Part shown: piece by piece, positions 1-10,595 of the stretch
Position numbering within the stretch: position 1 is the first letter of the stretch
Layout: the number at the start of each line of letters is the position of its first letter
Assembly (NCBI RefSeq): GCF_963675165.1
Contig: NC_087381.1
Location: forward strand, 1,550,001 to 1,614,000
Length of the DNA: 64,000 nucleotides
DNA from: Halichondria panicea
Taxonomy: Eukaryota; Porifera; Demospongiae; Suberitida; Halichondriidae
Reading direction: 5' to 3'
Position numbers and translations under genes: made by a program
Notes under the pieces: generated by a model
What the model was told of the DNA's origin: nothing
The model's database searches: none
Seen by the model: the letters and a program-made list of their open reading frames with translations, nothing else

Positions 1-39
1 GGAATCACAAGGTACCTTCTGTAATCTGCTCTTACTTAA
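1..39 (-). repeat. Distal piece of left inverted-repeat arm
   Basis: This short stretch is the reverse complement of about 63923-63961, with the same GGAATCAC variant. It is the part of the left arm lying beyond the transposon at 40-1979. The arm therefore continues off the left edge of the window. Confidence 0.8.
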
Positions 40-1979
40 AGGGAAGGTACCATGAAAAAATAAAGTATTATTTTTTTGCCTTAAAATGTTCTTTGTGAGA
101 TATAAAATAACCTTGATGCAAAAAAATTTTTTTTAAAATTAAAGTTTCTGAGGAACAGGATTGTTAAGAAAGGCTTAAAATTTTACTTCCTGTTGAGGTC
201 AAATGTGGGCGCGGTCAAACGTGACGTCAGAGTAGGTACTAGTAAACATTGAATTGATGCATACTGGTGGCTGCATGAGTCTGACTGACAGACACATGTG
301 ATTTTAGCTATGATTTTCAAGCCAGTTGAGTTTTTCCTACTCCTTCTCATCTGTTGAGCATGAAAAAAGCTGCAGTGAAGATAAAGCAAGCGCTGTGGAG
401 CCATATCTGTATGAGCGAGAAAGCCTTCCCATGCTAGTTCGAGTGGTGATGATGATGGTGACAATGAAGGCAGGATAGGAAATGTTAATTGACTAATTAG
501 TATATAGACTAGGTCTATATGTATAAGTATACAGTCATGCAATTGAGTGTGTCAGGTGTGAATGCATGCGGTAGTACGTTGTGTAGAAATGTATATACCA
601 ATAGAGAATCAGTGTGATGGATTTGATCCTTGATATGTGGGTGCTACAGATGGCGTACACTGCCCACAAACACAGATATGGTGAGGCAGATGAGAATGAA
701 GTATACACCAGTAAGTTTATCAGTGCGAAAGGTATAACTTTCTTAACTAGTCGGTTGTGCTGGGGCTGGCTTGGAAGACATATAATTATACGAGTTGTTC
801 TACCAAGCTGTGCATGCAGTATAGCTGCGATTCGTAACAAATTTCCTTCTTCTTCACATGCAGGATTATTGACTCAACCTGTATTACGTGTATTACTCTT
901 GAGACAATTTAAAAGTTACGTTTTTGTCAATGTCGCGACAAACGTTTAGGAGAAGAAGATGCTGGGCTCAAAATTAGGTTGTATGGGATTTGACAACAGG
1001 GGGAGAGTCACCATGCATGAGTCCAAGCACTTCACACTAAATATCGACATCCTTGGTAGTTATAATTTATAATTTAGATGGGGTTTGAGTTACTATCGGT
1101 AATCTTTACATTATTAACACGTCAAGTTTTAGTTTCACTGGTCTTTGCATGACAATGAGACCCTTGCTGAAGTTGTTTCCAACATGAAAATAGGAAGAGA
1201 GGTACTGCATGCATATGTAGTCTGATCAGGAGTCTCAGTTGCATGCCGGGTCTACATGCAGGAGTCACGGTATAGAGAGGTTGTCTCTTGTAAAGCATCA
1301 AGTATCAACTGCAGCGAGGTATTATAATTATACATGATTGAACAAAAACAGAAGCTATTAACCTGTCTCCGTTCTCGCTTTTCCGTATACAGTGGCCGAC
1401 CGGGCACTTCTCTATAGGGCTATCTCTCCATTCCATGACTCTGATCTCAGGGCCTCTCTTTTTACAGGACAATATGGCAGTTTATTTCTGAATAACTGCC
1501 TTATAGAAAACAGTTAGAATGGCTTCAGACCTCAGATCTCAGCTTCTTCCTCTTTTGGATCCCAAACTGAGCAGCAAGGGAGGTCATATCTGTGAGTTTT
1601 CACTGTACACAGAAACAGGATTCTGTTGCTTTTCAGTGAGCTCTGGTAAATAGGACTTGTTTTTCCCACTCATATTTCAACTGAGAGAACTGTATGACTG
1701 CTAGATGTAAAGGAGCAACCAGCTGCAACACACTCAACACACACAGAATACATTTTACATGCAGCACAAATGCCTACTCTGACGTCACGTTTGACCGCGC
1801 CCACATTTGACCACAACAGGAAGCAAAATTTTAAGCCAGAAATTGTGTTTCTACAGTCCTGTTTCTCTGAAAAGTTAATTTTCAGAAAAATATTTTTTTG
1901 TCTCAGGGCTATTTTATACCCCACAAAGAACATTTTAAGGCAAAAAAATAAAACTTTATTTTTTCATGGTACCTTCCCT
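40..1979. mobile_element. TTAA-flanked DNA transposon with long terminal inverted repeats, non-autonomous
   Basis: The element starts AGGGAAGGTACC (40-51) and ends with its exact reverse complement (1968-1979). It is flanked by TTAA at 36-39 and 1980-1983. The inverted ends continue imperfectly for about 200 bp; the inner 199-237 and 1772-1811 pair well, and each contains the palindrome TGACGTCA (222-229, 1780-1787). The same host sequence without the insert is present at 2053-2056 and at 63923-63926, so the target site is known exactly. No reading frame resembles a transposase. TTAA targets are used by piggyBac and Kolobok-type elements; the AGGG start recalls Kolobok/T2-type ends, but I cannot confirm the superfamily. 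Confidence 0.88.
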
Positions 1980-1985
1980 TTAAAA

Positions 1986-2503
1986 GGCCTTCTACATGTA
2001 TACCCAACCTAAACTAGGAAATCACAAGGTATCTTCTGTAATCTGCTCTTACTTAAAAGGCCTTCTACATGTATACCCAACCTAAACTAGGAAATCACAA
2101 GGTACCTTCTGTAATCTGCTCTTGCTTTGAGAAACACAGTAAAAGGCTTTCTATAAACCCCTTGAGATGTGGTCACTCAGTTGTACCCTACCTTCCATGA
2201 AATTCTTGGCCATATTGAGGAAAGTGGGGTAGTACTCTTCCACTTTGATGTCAGGTGGTTTCCGGAGACCCAGTTGGAGCGCCACAGAGCTCTCCTTCAC
2301 CTCTGCTGACTCCACCCCATCACCCCCTGAAGGGTAATAGCAAATACAGTCTATATCACATGCACATGAAAAACTCCAAAATCCAAATTAAAGTACAGAT
2401 TAAAAATTAATGTTCCTGTATGTACATGTATGTATGCTAAAATCAAGGGAGGGAGGGACAGCTCTACATAATTCCGCTATGACAGATGAATGAGAATGAA
2501 AAA
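1986..2503 (-). repeat. Left arm of large inverted duplication (SIN3 intron 18, exon 19 and following intron)
   Basis: Read on the minus strand, this segment matches 63478-64000 almost base for base. It holds two tandem copies of a roughly 70-bp unit starting GGAAATCACAAGG, then SIN3 exon 19, then part of intron 18. Homology stops at about 2503, where a family T gene fragment begins. The arms are about 61 kb apart and point away from the centre. Confidence 0.9.
2192..2326 (-). pseudogene. SIN3: Second, inverted copy of SIN3 exon 19
   Basis: The 135 bp are identical, on the minus strand, to SIN3 exon 19 at 63653-63787, including both splice sites. It encodes the start of the conserved C-terminal region of SIN3 ([14 protein letters not shown]). 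The preceding exon (18) is absent, since homology ends within the intron at 2503, so this copy cannot be spliced into a normal SIN3 message from within the window. Perfect identity means a very recent duplication, or the same locus assembled twice. Confidence 0.85.
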
Positions 2504-2855
2504 AAAGTTTCACAGGGTATTTGTATCTTTGTCCAGCAAGTATTGTTATCCACTGCTTCAGTGTTTGCTTCTACTGTTACAGAATTAGCAGTAGTAATCA
2601 TAAGAAGTGAAGAGAGTGCTAACATTAGGAGATAGAATAAATCCATACCTATATACATATCTCTTATGTCTTATTCTGTATAAATTCATTAACTGATGTC
2701 TTGCTTTTAATCTAGCAACAACCTGCATGTAATAAGCAGTATTAAATTTTAGATGAAGTTGATAACAGTTTTTGTATTTCACTTGATAGTTCCGTTGTGA
2801 TATGGCTCGTTTTGGGAGAGTAAATTTTACTAAGCCTGATTAAAAAATTAATAAT
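2504..2855 (-). pseudogene. Family T membrane-protein gene, 5' fragment
   Basis: On the minus strand an ATG at 2646 opens a peptide with the family T signal sequence and the first ectodomain residues (SVTVEANTEAVDNNTCW). It is cut after about 45 codons by the junction with the SIN3-derived segment at 2504. The 5' flank (2650-2855) matches the 5' flank of the unit C relic (17930-18088) rather than that of the intact genes. It is a truncated relic joined to unrelated sequence. Confidence 0.8.
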
Positions 2856-3631
2856 TAACTATAGATAATAATTATGATAGTGGTCTCAAAAATTTCAAAT
2901 GGCGTAATATTATAGCCATAATTATAACATAGTCACTGACTGTGTACTGCCAGCTCAAAATATTCAATAGACAGATAAGTAGTCTATAGTCGGCTACATG
3001 TGGGGCATTCCACATCAAATAAAATTGCAGAAAATTTGCTATAGTTTTCGTGTCCATGCATATATATATTATTTATAATATTCTATCTGTAGTTAGCCAC
3101 AAATCATGCAATCTGATTTGCTAAAAGTAGTGTTCTATTCAACTTAGAAAATCATGTACTTATTTAAACAATCATACTTCACTTACACAATCTTGTAGTG
3201 AAGATTAGATAAATCTGATTAGCTATAGCTGGAGACTCATGGTTGCTATGATCTAGACACTGTTTAGGACATGATTTAGAAGCCCTCAGGGCTAGTAGAA
3301 CCCTCACTATGTTCGGACTGCAACAAGTCCTTTGAGTTTCTAAATCATGTATAAACTTCTTCAACTATTATAATTTATGTTGACAGCATCTTAGATGAAG
3401 TTTAATTGATCTGCCCTTAGCAGAAAATTATATGGTGGGTTTCTGTGCTCAAATAAACTGCAAATAATATTATTACTGACAGGTGTAACAGATCAGTATT
3501 CCAGTGGAGTGTTTGAGAGTATGGGGGGTGATTCAGCACAGAAGGTGGGAAAAAGAGGAGAATCGACTGTTGACAACAACACACTGCAATGTTTTTGTAC
3601 ACTATGCTTTGTTTTTGCCTCCAAAATTAAC
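2856..3631. other. AT-rich spacer
   Basis: I see no gene here. There is a pair of 12-bp inverted words (CATGATTTAGAA near 3268 and its complement near 3338) but no convincing element. Confidence 0.5.
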
Positions 3632-5126
3632 TACCGTATATGCTTGATCAGGAGCCGCGGCTACTAAATGTTTCATTTTGCTGGAAGAGGAGGTAGCCTC
3701 GATCCCAGGCCGAGTTTTCGCTTTTATAACGGTTAGGCGAACAACTGGGCCTGGTACTAGTTGTCTGCGCATGCGTCAAATTTTCATTGTATATTTGTGG
3801 TCGGCAAAAATATTTAATAAATCAATAATCAAAATTTGTACACAGAAAATGCACAGAGTGAGTACACAAAAGATGCACATAGGGAGCTGCTTCACAAAGG
3901 CCTGGGGAGTTGCCAGTTGTGCTGCAGCACAATTACAGTGACCCAGGGCAACTTCAGGATGATTGAATGCCTTCAAATTACGTTTCAAAAAGATTTAGCA
4001 GGCTGCTGGACTTCTCTGATTCTAGGCCCCAACTCGTAACTCATTGCTTGAGAAAACGTAGATTCTCTTGATGTCTCTGAGCTACCCAGCAACGCTCGAA
4101 TGAGCAGGTCATACTCCAGTCCTGTGTCTGTGAGTATAGGACAATATTAAAAGAAACCAAAGACGGTTAAACCCTTACCTCAAACTGTCCAGTCTCGTCC
4201 GTTAGTATAGCCAAGAGGAGCACTGTTGGGATAGCTGGATATTAGCCATTGCTCCTGTACAGAGAAGTAGACATTTTAAATACGTGTAGATCTATACATA
4301 TTAAATTTCTCGGTTATAGTGTCATTGTCGACGAGCTGATGATGGCAGCACCAAGTTCTCTAGCTCACACTCTTCACTTGATCCACCATATTAATAATGA
4401 AACTATAGTCTACCTACATTCTTGCCAAACATGAACAAGACTTGATAGCATAGCCGGCCATAGGGCCCACACAAAAATATCTGACCTTAACAAGCTTGAC
4501 AAAGCTTTATACCTCTTCCCTTGTTGTTCAGTCTTCAGAATAAGCTTCAGAGAAGAGAGAAGCTTCAGCTAAGAGCCATTCCAATCAAGTCCAATAATGA
4601 TAAAACGGGAACTGACTTCTAGTACACGATAGTACACAAATATAAATGTCACGAAAGTGAACGAGAATATCCATTCGTCAGAATCTGACAAACGATTGAC
4701 GCATGCGCAGACAACTAGTACCAGGCCCAGTTGTTCGCCTAACCGTTATAAAAGCGAAAACTCGGCCTGGGATCGAGGCTAGAAGAGGAGGCTACAATTC
4801 AAGAGAGGCCACTGTTCAAGAGCGGCGTTTATTAGCTCCAGATAATTTAGTTTGTCATCAAAAGTTGTTTCCACCTGCATAAACTTGAACTCTGCCATGA
4901 GAAAGTCTTTGTGAAGCACTAACAAGCTGCTACTTGTAGCTACGTACATGTAGCTAGCTGCTAGTAATAATTTTTTTGGCTGCCACGTGCAGAAATGCTA
5001 GAGTCAAAGTTCACTGAGGCTACTATTTGAGAGCGGCTACTAAATGTTTCATTTTGCTAGCAAGGGAGGCTACTATTTGAGTGCGGCCTTTATACAAGAG
5101 CGGCCTCTGATCAAGCATATACGGTA
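3632..5126. mobile_element. MITE-like element split by a second transposon
   Basis: The left end TACCGTATATGCTTGATCAG (3632-3651) is mirrored by its reverse complement at 5107-5126. Just inside, related words (CTACTAAATGTTTCATTTTGCT) occur at both ends in the same orientation, near 3661 and 5038. If the inner element (3694-4781) and one target duplication are removed, about 400 bp remain, a typical MITE size. No coding capacity is visible. Confidence 0.75.
3694..4781. mobile_element. Nested DNA transposon with 86-bp inverted ends and 10-bp target duplication
   Basis: The element begins TAGCCTCGATCCCAGGCC (3694) and ends with the reverse complement (4781). The two ends are identical for about 86 bp. 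GAAGAGGAGG is duplicated on both sides (3684-3693, 4782-4791). A 9-10 bp target duplication with long inverted ends fits Mutator-like elements. The 1088-bp body encodes nothing recognisable, so it is non-autonomous. Related ends are seen in the element at 46969-47664. Confidence 0.85.
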
Positions 5127-5157
5127 TATGCACTATATATAGAAAGTAGATATTATC

Positions 5158-5390
5158 TTAATACGGTATCTATTAAGTGTATCGAGGGTTATAATCTTAA
5201 TACGGTATCTATTAAGTGCACCGAGGGTTAATCTTAATAATTATGGTATTATATATTATGTGTACCGAGTTAATTTTAATAATTATGGTATATATTAAGT
5301 GTACCGAGGGTTAACCTTGATACGGTATCTATTAAGTGTACCGAGGGTTAATCTTAATACGGTATCTATTAAGTGTACTGAGGGTTATGC
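5158..5390. repeat. Minisatellite, about 37-40 bp unit, six copies
   Basis: The words ACGGTATCTATTAAGTGTACC and GAGGGTTAATCTTAAT alternate about six times; some copies carry AATTATGG in place of ACGG. The array follows immediately after the MITE right end. Confidence 0.85.
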
Positions 5391-6082
5391 CATGACAAAG
5401 CAGGTGTATACTGCAAAATGGAATACCTGGTGTGAAGGCTGCTGTCATTTACACCATAAACTTTATATCGCTGCATGCATGATTGACACTTTGATCCCTG
5501 GCCGAATGTCTAATAGACCTGCATACAAATTCTCCTTCATTAATTGCACATGCACAAAGTGGTAATGAAGGGGGGCTACACTTCCAATAATATTGGAAGT
5601 GTAGATTTGATACAAATATTTTTTATATGCCATTGTGGAGAAAGTAGTTTTCATGCTCCATTTGTATACATTTTATTACACGGATAATTATATATGTCGA
5701 CTCTTGATGTACCTTATAGCCAAAGCGATGTAAAACGTTAGGCTTAAATGTTGTTTTTCTTTGCCTCTGTGAGGGTCAACTGAAAGCTACTTTGTATACA
5801 TTCATGTCCAAGACGATAACAATAACTATACCCCTAGGGTATATAATACACTATGCATGCATGAAAGCTCCACTTGCATTGATGTGTTAGCTTGTAAATA
5901 AACGTCATGCCCTCGTGATGTACTGTTAATACAACTCTTTTCTTCATGTTGTGTATAATTATAGCTGTACACACGGTGGCCGAGAAGGGACACTCACGAG
6001 CGCCTACCGTCATAATTAACCATGTGTATATTTTCTACCATTAATAAAATTACTTGAATAACGTATCTATCGTATTATTTTG
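5391..6082. other. Spacer with a perfect short hairpin
   Basis: No gene is supported. At 5576-5604 CTACACTTCCAATA is followed after one base by its exact complement (14-bp arms). The rest is AT-rich. Confidence 0.6.
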
Positions 6083-6258
6083 ATGTCACAGAAATCAGTG
6101 GGGTATTTGATGAGGAGTAATCCATCAGATTACCGGGTGTGAAATAGCACTGTCTGAAAATGATTGTGGATTTTCAGGTGTAGCTCTAAAAGCTGTGAAA
6201 TTTGCTTATGCACCAGGTTTTGAGTTGTTTCTTTACCAGGAGCCACCAAATGATCAAC
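6083..6258 (-). pseudogene. Inverted relic of family T C-terminus
   Basis: Read on the minus strand, this is a diverged copy of the region encoding the last membrane helix and cytosolic tail of family T (FWWLLVKKQL through NTPLIS). It sits head to head with the plus-strand fragment that starts a few bases later, forming an imperfect palindrome. Confidence 0.75.
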
Positions 6259-6265
6259 ACTGATA

Positions 6266-6667
6266 ATAAAGTGTATAACATAACAGATGCCTTCATGCTA
6301 CTGATTCTTAGTGGAGTGTTCATTATGGCAATCGCAGGAGATGAAGCTGACATCAAAGCATCCTACTTCAGTACATTTTCTTATTTGTTTCTAGCACTCC
6401 TTGGAATTATCCCAACCATTTATTTTTTTGCGTTGATCATTTGGTGGCTCCTGGTAAAGAAACAACTCAAAACTTATAAGCAAACTTCGGAGCTTTCGAG
6501 CTCAGCCTGATATCCCACAAATTGAAGAGCCATTTTCAAAGAGTGATATTCCACACCGATTAGAGAATCCATCAGATTACTCCTCTCCAAATACCCCGCT
6601 GATTTCTGCCCCAAGAAAGGATGCAAAGTACGGCTCAGTTGCTTGTGCTGATTCCACAAAGCCATGA
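6266..6667 (+). pseudogene. Family T C-terminal fragment (unit A)
   Basis: It starts at the codons for KVYNITDAF and carries the last two membrane helices and the tail down to the family stop codon (6665-6667). A 5-bp deletion after KKQLKT shifts the frame, so the tail is no longer read. There is no start codon or ectodomain. The same fragment precedes the intact gene in unit B, and a full-length relic stands in this place in unit C. Confidence 0.85.
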
Positions 6668-7391
6668 TGGTTGCATACTAAATCGGACTGTGTAGAGTGT
6701 ACTGTCAGTGTATAGCAAGCTCCCTTCATATAATTATACATACAAGTTGGCGTTTGTGCAAAGTTTTTTGTTTGTGTCTAGAATAATTGATTTAGTCGGC
6801 TTGACTGATTGAGCCATACATTTTCTCAAGGGGGGGGGGGGAGTAATCCCAGCTCTCCTTGATTTTGCCCCAAGAAAAAAATCCAGATGATCGAGAGTAT
6901 GAATCATTGTAAATGGGTGTAAAGATGTAACTGTTGTAATTCCAGCTTTCTAGTAACCACTGTAATGGATGCATATATGTAATCACTGTATTCCTATTCA
7001 GTGAGTCAGTTAGAAAAAGCAACGGATGAAGCTCAAAGCTGTTTCTCCCTCAATAGGAGACAGCCTACACCTATATAAAAATATTGGATTGATTGATAGA
7101 ATGGACCATGCACATGTATCCTGTATTATTGAATGATAAGCTGGCAGTGTACAGTAAATGTTATAATTATGCCTACAGGATAGTAACATAAACGTATTAT
7201 ATTAGACAGTTGGCTTGCCAAGCCTCTACTTCCATACCGCAACGGAACTCTCAGGTGATTCACAAACAGATTTGTTTATTTATAAACTGTTTTCAACTTC
7301 AGTCACATTTTTATCATGTGCAGGTGTCACTATATAGTGGACTTACCCCATAGAGAACAAGTCATTATTATAATCAGTCTAAGTGATAGAT
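6668..7391. other. Upstream spacer of family T gene, conserved in all three units
   Basis: This 724-bp stretch recurs at 12821-13554 and 19880-20605 with few differences. It has a G-run of variable length (near 6830) and a likely 3' splice site before GTGTCAC (7324), suggesting a 5' untranslated intron. It probably holds the promoter. Confidence 0.5.
7328..7339. promoter_or_regulatory. Perfect 12-bp palindrome with TATATA core
   Basis: CACTATATAGTG lies 52 bp before the ATG of the unit A family T gene and is unchanged in units B (13491-13502) and C (20530-20541). It could be a TATA box or a dimer-binding site in the core promoter. It could equally be simple sequence conserved by recent duplication. 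Confidence 0.35.
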
Positions 7392-9365
7392 ATGGAGTTC
7401 TATTACCTCCTAATGTTAGCACTCTCTTTTCATCTTATGATTGCTACTGCTAATTCTGTAACAGTAGAAGCAAACACTGAAGCAGTGGATAACAATACTT
7501 GCTGGACAAAGATACAAATACCCTGTGAAACTTCATCAACCACACAAACTGGTTTAATAAAAGATCTCAGCTCAGAGAAATTCATTGGTTCAACGGTTCT
7601 CAAAAAACACGATGTCATGGACTGTTATCCGTGGATGTTTCGCAATCCCAGAAATGGAAAATGTGAATGTAGTAACATTCCATATCGCTCTGTACTATGT
7701 GATGTTGAAATCAGCAGGACATCCATTCTTGATTGCTATTGTATGACTTATGATAGTGAGAGCAATGAAACTCAACTAGGAAGATGTGTGTATGGTTGTG
7801 GACATAAAACAGACACTGTCTTTTATACACTTCCAAGTAACACGAACAAACTTAATTCAAACTCTTGTGGAAGAATGAACCGAGATTCAACACTGTGTGG
7901 GAAGTGTCTACCAGGATATTCACCACTCTTGTACTCGTATGAAATGAAATGCATGAACTGTACGGGAGAGAACATGACCTACAACTGGATCAAGTACATA
8001 GCAGTTGCTTACATTCCTTTAACATTCTTCTTTTTCTTTGTCTTAATTTTTAAATTTAACGGAACTTCGCCTTTGTTGAAAAATTTCATTAGTGTGTCCC
8101 AAGGAATCTTTTCACCTATTGCCATTCGAGCTTTTCTTTCTGTCATTTCAGGGAAGGCGTACATTGAGAATTTCATTAAAGCTATAGGTTGCCTTTATAG
8201 CATCTGGAATTTGGATTTCTTTCGTACAGTCATTCCACCTATTTGTGCAACGGACATCAGTCAAATACAAGTGCTTGCTTTGGACTATGCGATTGCCTTT
8301 TATCCATTGGTGCTGGTTATTCTGACTTACTTTCTCATTAGTTTGCATAGCCATGATGTGCGTATAGTTGTTTGGTTGTGGAGACCTTTTCATAAGGTTT
8401 TCAGTTTAGTTAGTCAAAGCTGGGATATGGAAGGATCGATTGTGAAAGCTTTTGCGACCTTCTTTTTACTCTCCTACTTTAAAATTCTCAATGTTACTGC
8501 TGACTTGCTAGTATTTACTGGAATGTATGTACTGAAGGCAAACAGCAAAGAATACACTAAAAAGCATGTACTTTACTATGATGCAACAGTGGAATACTTG
8601 GGACAAGAACATCTTCCGTACGCAATAGTAGCTTTGTGTGTCGGAGTTTTCATTGTAATACTTCCTATAGTGTTTCTGATTGTATATCCGATGAAATGGT
8701 TTCAGAAATGTCTCAATTCTTTGAAAATTCAGCGTCAACGTCTTGACATGTTTGTTAACTGCTACCAAGGTTACTACAAGGATGGAACGAATGGTACCAG
8801 AGATTATCGATGGTTTTCTGTGGCATACTTTCTTCTTCAGATAATTCTGATTGTATTATTTACAGTCTCACAAACTATCTATTTTTATTCGATCGGAGTC
8901 TTAGTCGTAGTCATCCTCATGTTTTTACAGCTCTCATTACGACCATACAAGGAAGAATTTAAAGTGTACAACATAACAGATGCTTTCATGCTGTTGCTTC
9001 TTAGTGGAGTTTTTACTATGGCAATCGCAGGAGATGAAGCTGACATTAAAGCTTCTTACTTCAGTAATTTTTCTTATATGGTACTAGCGCTCATTGGAAT
9101 TGTCCCGATAATCTATTTCTTTGCATTGATCATTTGGTGGATCCTGGTAAAGAAACAACTCAAAACTTGGTGCATGAGCAAACTTCGTAGCTTTCGTGCT
9201 CCGACTGAAATCCCACGAATTGAAGAGTCATTTTCAGATAGTGATATTCCACACCGGTTAGAGAATCCATCAGATTACTCATTACCAAATACCCCGCTGA
9301 TTTCTGCCATTGGAAAGAATACAAAGTATGGCTCAGTTGCTTGTGCTGTCATTCCAGAGCCATGA
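7392..9365 (+). CDS. Polytopic Cys-rich membrane protein, family T, copy 1
   Basis: Single-exon gene of 657 residues. The start is the ATG at 7392; an upstream in-frame GTG is not credible in an animal. A signal peptide (about 1-20) precedes an ectodomain (21-200) with 15 cysteines, including C-x-C pairs at 91/93 and 115/117, a CGKCLPGYSP motif at 169-178 and C187/C190, plus several N-glycosylation sites. About nine hydrophobic helices follow (near 203-222, 235-254, 294-317, 353-378, 410-432, 474-497, 500-515, 530-548, 561-586). A conserved VVWLWRPFHKVF stretch lies at 326-337, and a cytosolic tail of about 70 residues ends the protein. I recall similar uncharacterised proteins in sponges but know no function. 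A plasma-membrane receptor or channel-like role is inference. It differs from copy 2 at only four residues. Confidence 0.85.
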   Translation: MEFYYLLMLALSFHLMIATANSVTVEANTEAVDNNTCWTKIQIPCETSSTTQTGLIKDLSSEKFIGSTVLKKHDVMDCYPWMFRNPRNGKCECSNIPYRSVLCDVEISRTSILDCYCMTYDSESNETQLGRCVYGCGHKTDTVFYTLPSNTNKLNSNSCGRMNRDSTLCGKCLPGYSPLLYSYEMKCMNCTGENMTYNWIKYIAVAYIPLTFFFFFVLIFKFNGTSPLLKNFISVSQGIFSPIAIRAFLSVISGKAYIENFIKAIGCLYSIWNLDFFRTVIPPICATDISQIQVLALDYAIAFYPLVLVILTYFLISLHSHDVRIVVWLWRPFHKVFSLVSQSWDMEGSIVKAFATFFLLSYFKILNVTADLLVFTGMYVLKANSKEYTKKHVLYYDATVEYLGQEHLPYAIVALCVGVFIVILPIVFLIVYPMKWFQKCLNSLKIQRQRLDMFVNCYQGYYKDGTNGTRDYRWFSVAYFLLQIILIVLFTVSQTIYFYSIGVLVVVILMFLQLSLRPYKEEFKVYNITDAFMLLLLSGVFTMAIAGDEADIKASYFSNFSYMVLALIGIVPIIYFFALIIWWILVKKQLKTWCMSKLRSFRAPTEIPRIEESFSDSDIPHRLENPSDYSLPNTPLISAIGKNTKYGSVACAVIPEP

Positions 9366-9854
9366 TGGTAATGCTAAATAATAGTAAAGCTGACTCAGTA
9401 GATTTTAGCAAAATGTTTAGTAGTGTAACTTCGATCCCTTCACATGCATGTTAGGCATCTTTTAGTTGTATAGTTAATGTGTGTTTATTCGCACATAAAT
9501 TATGCGCATGAATGTGGGGCTCCTTGTCTTCTGAAATAATGGTGTATCCTGTGCGATAGAGTCATGTGAGAGCGGTTCATGCAGTTTGTCGAGCATTTTA
9601 AGAGGAAAGCAGTTTATTGTGTAATGCGCATGGTTAGCTATGGCAGTACTGTATGTATATATGCCTTGCATGGGAGTGTACAGAGTTTAACAACCAATCC
9701 AGATAGCAAAGATTCAATCTTAGCTCTTTCAAGCAACATTTCCGAGCATATGTACATGACTGTATATAAAAGAAACCTCAACGAGGTATATACATACATG
9801 CGTCCAATTCTTTCTGAGTTAGATCCATGCAATCGCATTCTATCCTGAAGCAGT
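9366..9854. other. 3' flank of family T copy 1
   Basis: No gene is seen. The stretch is shared with units B and C and would contain the polyadenylation region. Confidence 0.5.
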
Positions 9855-10019
9855 AATGAAGCCAGCAAGCTCTTGTAGTGACGCCCCTCAAGACGGACCA
9901 TCTGAAAAATACTGGATTGCCACTGATAGTACTAGATCTAGCTCTCATTCGCCCTAGGGCGCTACTGTGACATGAATCTGAACAAGCTAGCTGTAGCTGC
10001 AACACTGCTGGAGGATGGA
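9855..10019 (+). pseudogene. Family F (fibrinogen-like) relic, unit A
   Basis: The plus strand reads as decayed family F codons, matching the start of the head domain: PASSCSD, a YWIATDST stretch, YCDMN, and an AGGW-like end. The frame is broken by small indels, including an inserted CGCCCTAGGGCG. A related relic follows every family T gene here, so it belongs to the ancestral duplicated unit. Confidence 0.75.
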
Positions 10020-10595
10020 TTCAAGAATCAGTTGGATTACATGGAAATAAATTATAGCTGATTCTGAGTGCTTCTGATGAATCTGTATATTAAAGTTATG
10101 ACTACTGTGTCCGTGTGTCCTTTTTTGGTAGTGGGCTCATGTAAAGTGTATCTAGAATGTGCCTTTTGCACATGTGCACGCAATTAATGGGACTGACATA
10201 AGACATAAAGATAGTTAACTAAACAAATGAAAAATATATTCCTACGACGACCTTTGCCCAACAGCGTATACTAACTAGCCTCGATTCCAGGCCGCAGGAA
10301 AAGCTTTTGAAGGGGCTGCATTACACAGTACAGAGCCGGTGAACAGAGCAATGAAGTTCACACTGTTGTTAATCATTAATTACAGAAGCTGATACAACAC
10401 AGTCATATAATTAGAACACATAAAATATTAAATTTCTATAGTGCACAACAGTAAAAATTAATTTTAGGCAAAAAACAAAAGAACTATAGTGCACGTATAT
10501 ACGTAGATTTTACTACACGTACAACAGTTTTGAGAGAATGACAAGAAAATTTTGGTGTTAAAAGATTCAACCAGCTTTCACTAAAAAGTTTCAGC
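10020..10595. other. Spacer between family F relic and RAB relic, unit A
   Basis: No gene is visible. A TAGCCTCGATTCCAGGCCGC word near 10278 (also near 16520 and 23480) resembles the end of the TAGCCTC transposon family but has no partner end nearby. Confidence 0.5.

Noticed and set aside
614..949. 111-codon frame inside the TTAA transposon
   Set aside because: No transposase motif or membrane pattern; length is compatible with chance in this composition.
7383..7391. GTG as start codon of family T copy 1 (and the equivalent in copies 2 and 3)
   Set aside because: Non-ATG starts are not expected here; the ATG nine bases later begins a good signal peptide.
8148..8768. Antisense open frames in family T copy 1 (also in copies 2 and 3)
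   Set aside because: They mirror the coding frame and show no independent features.
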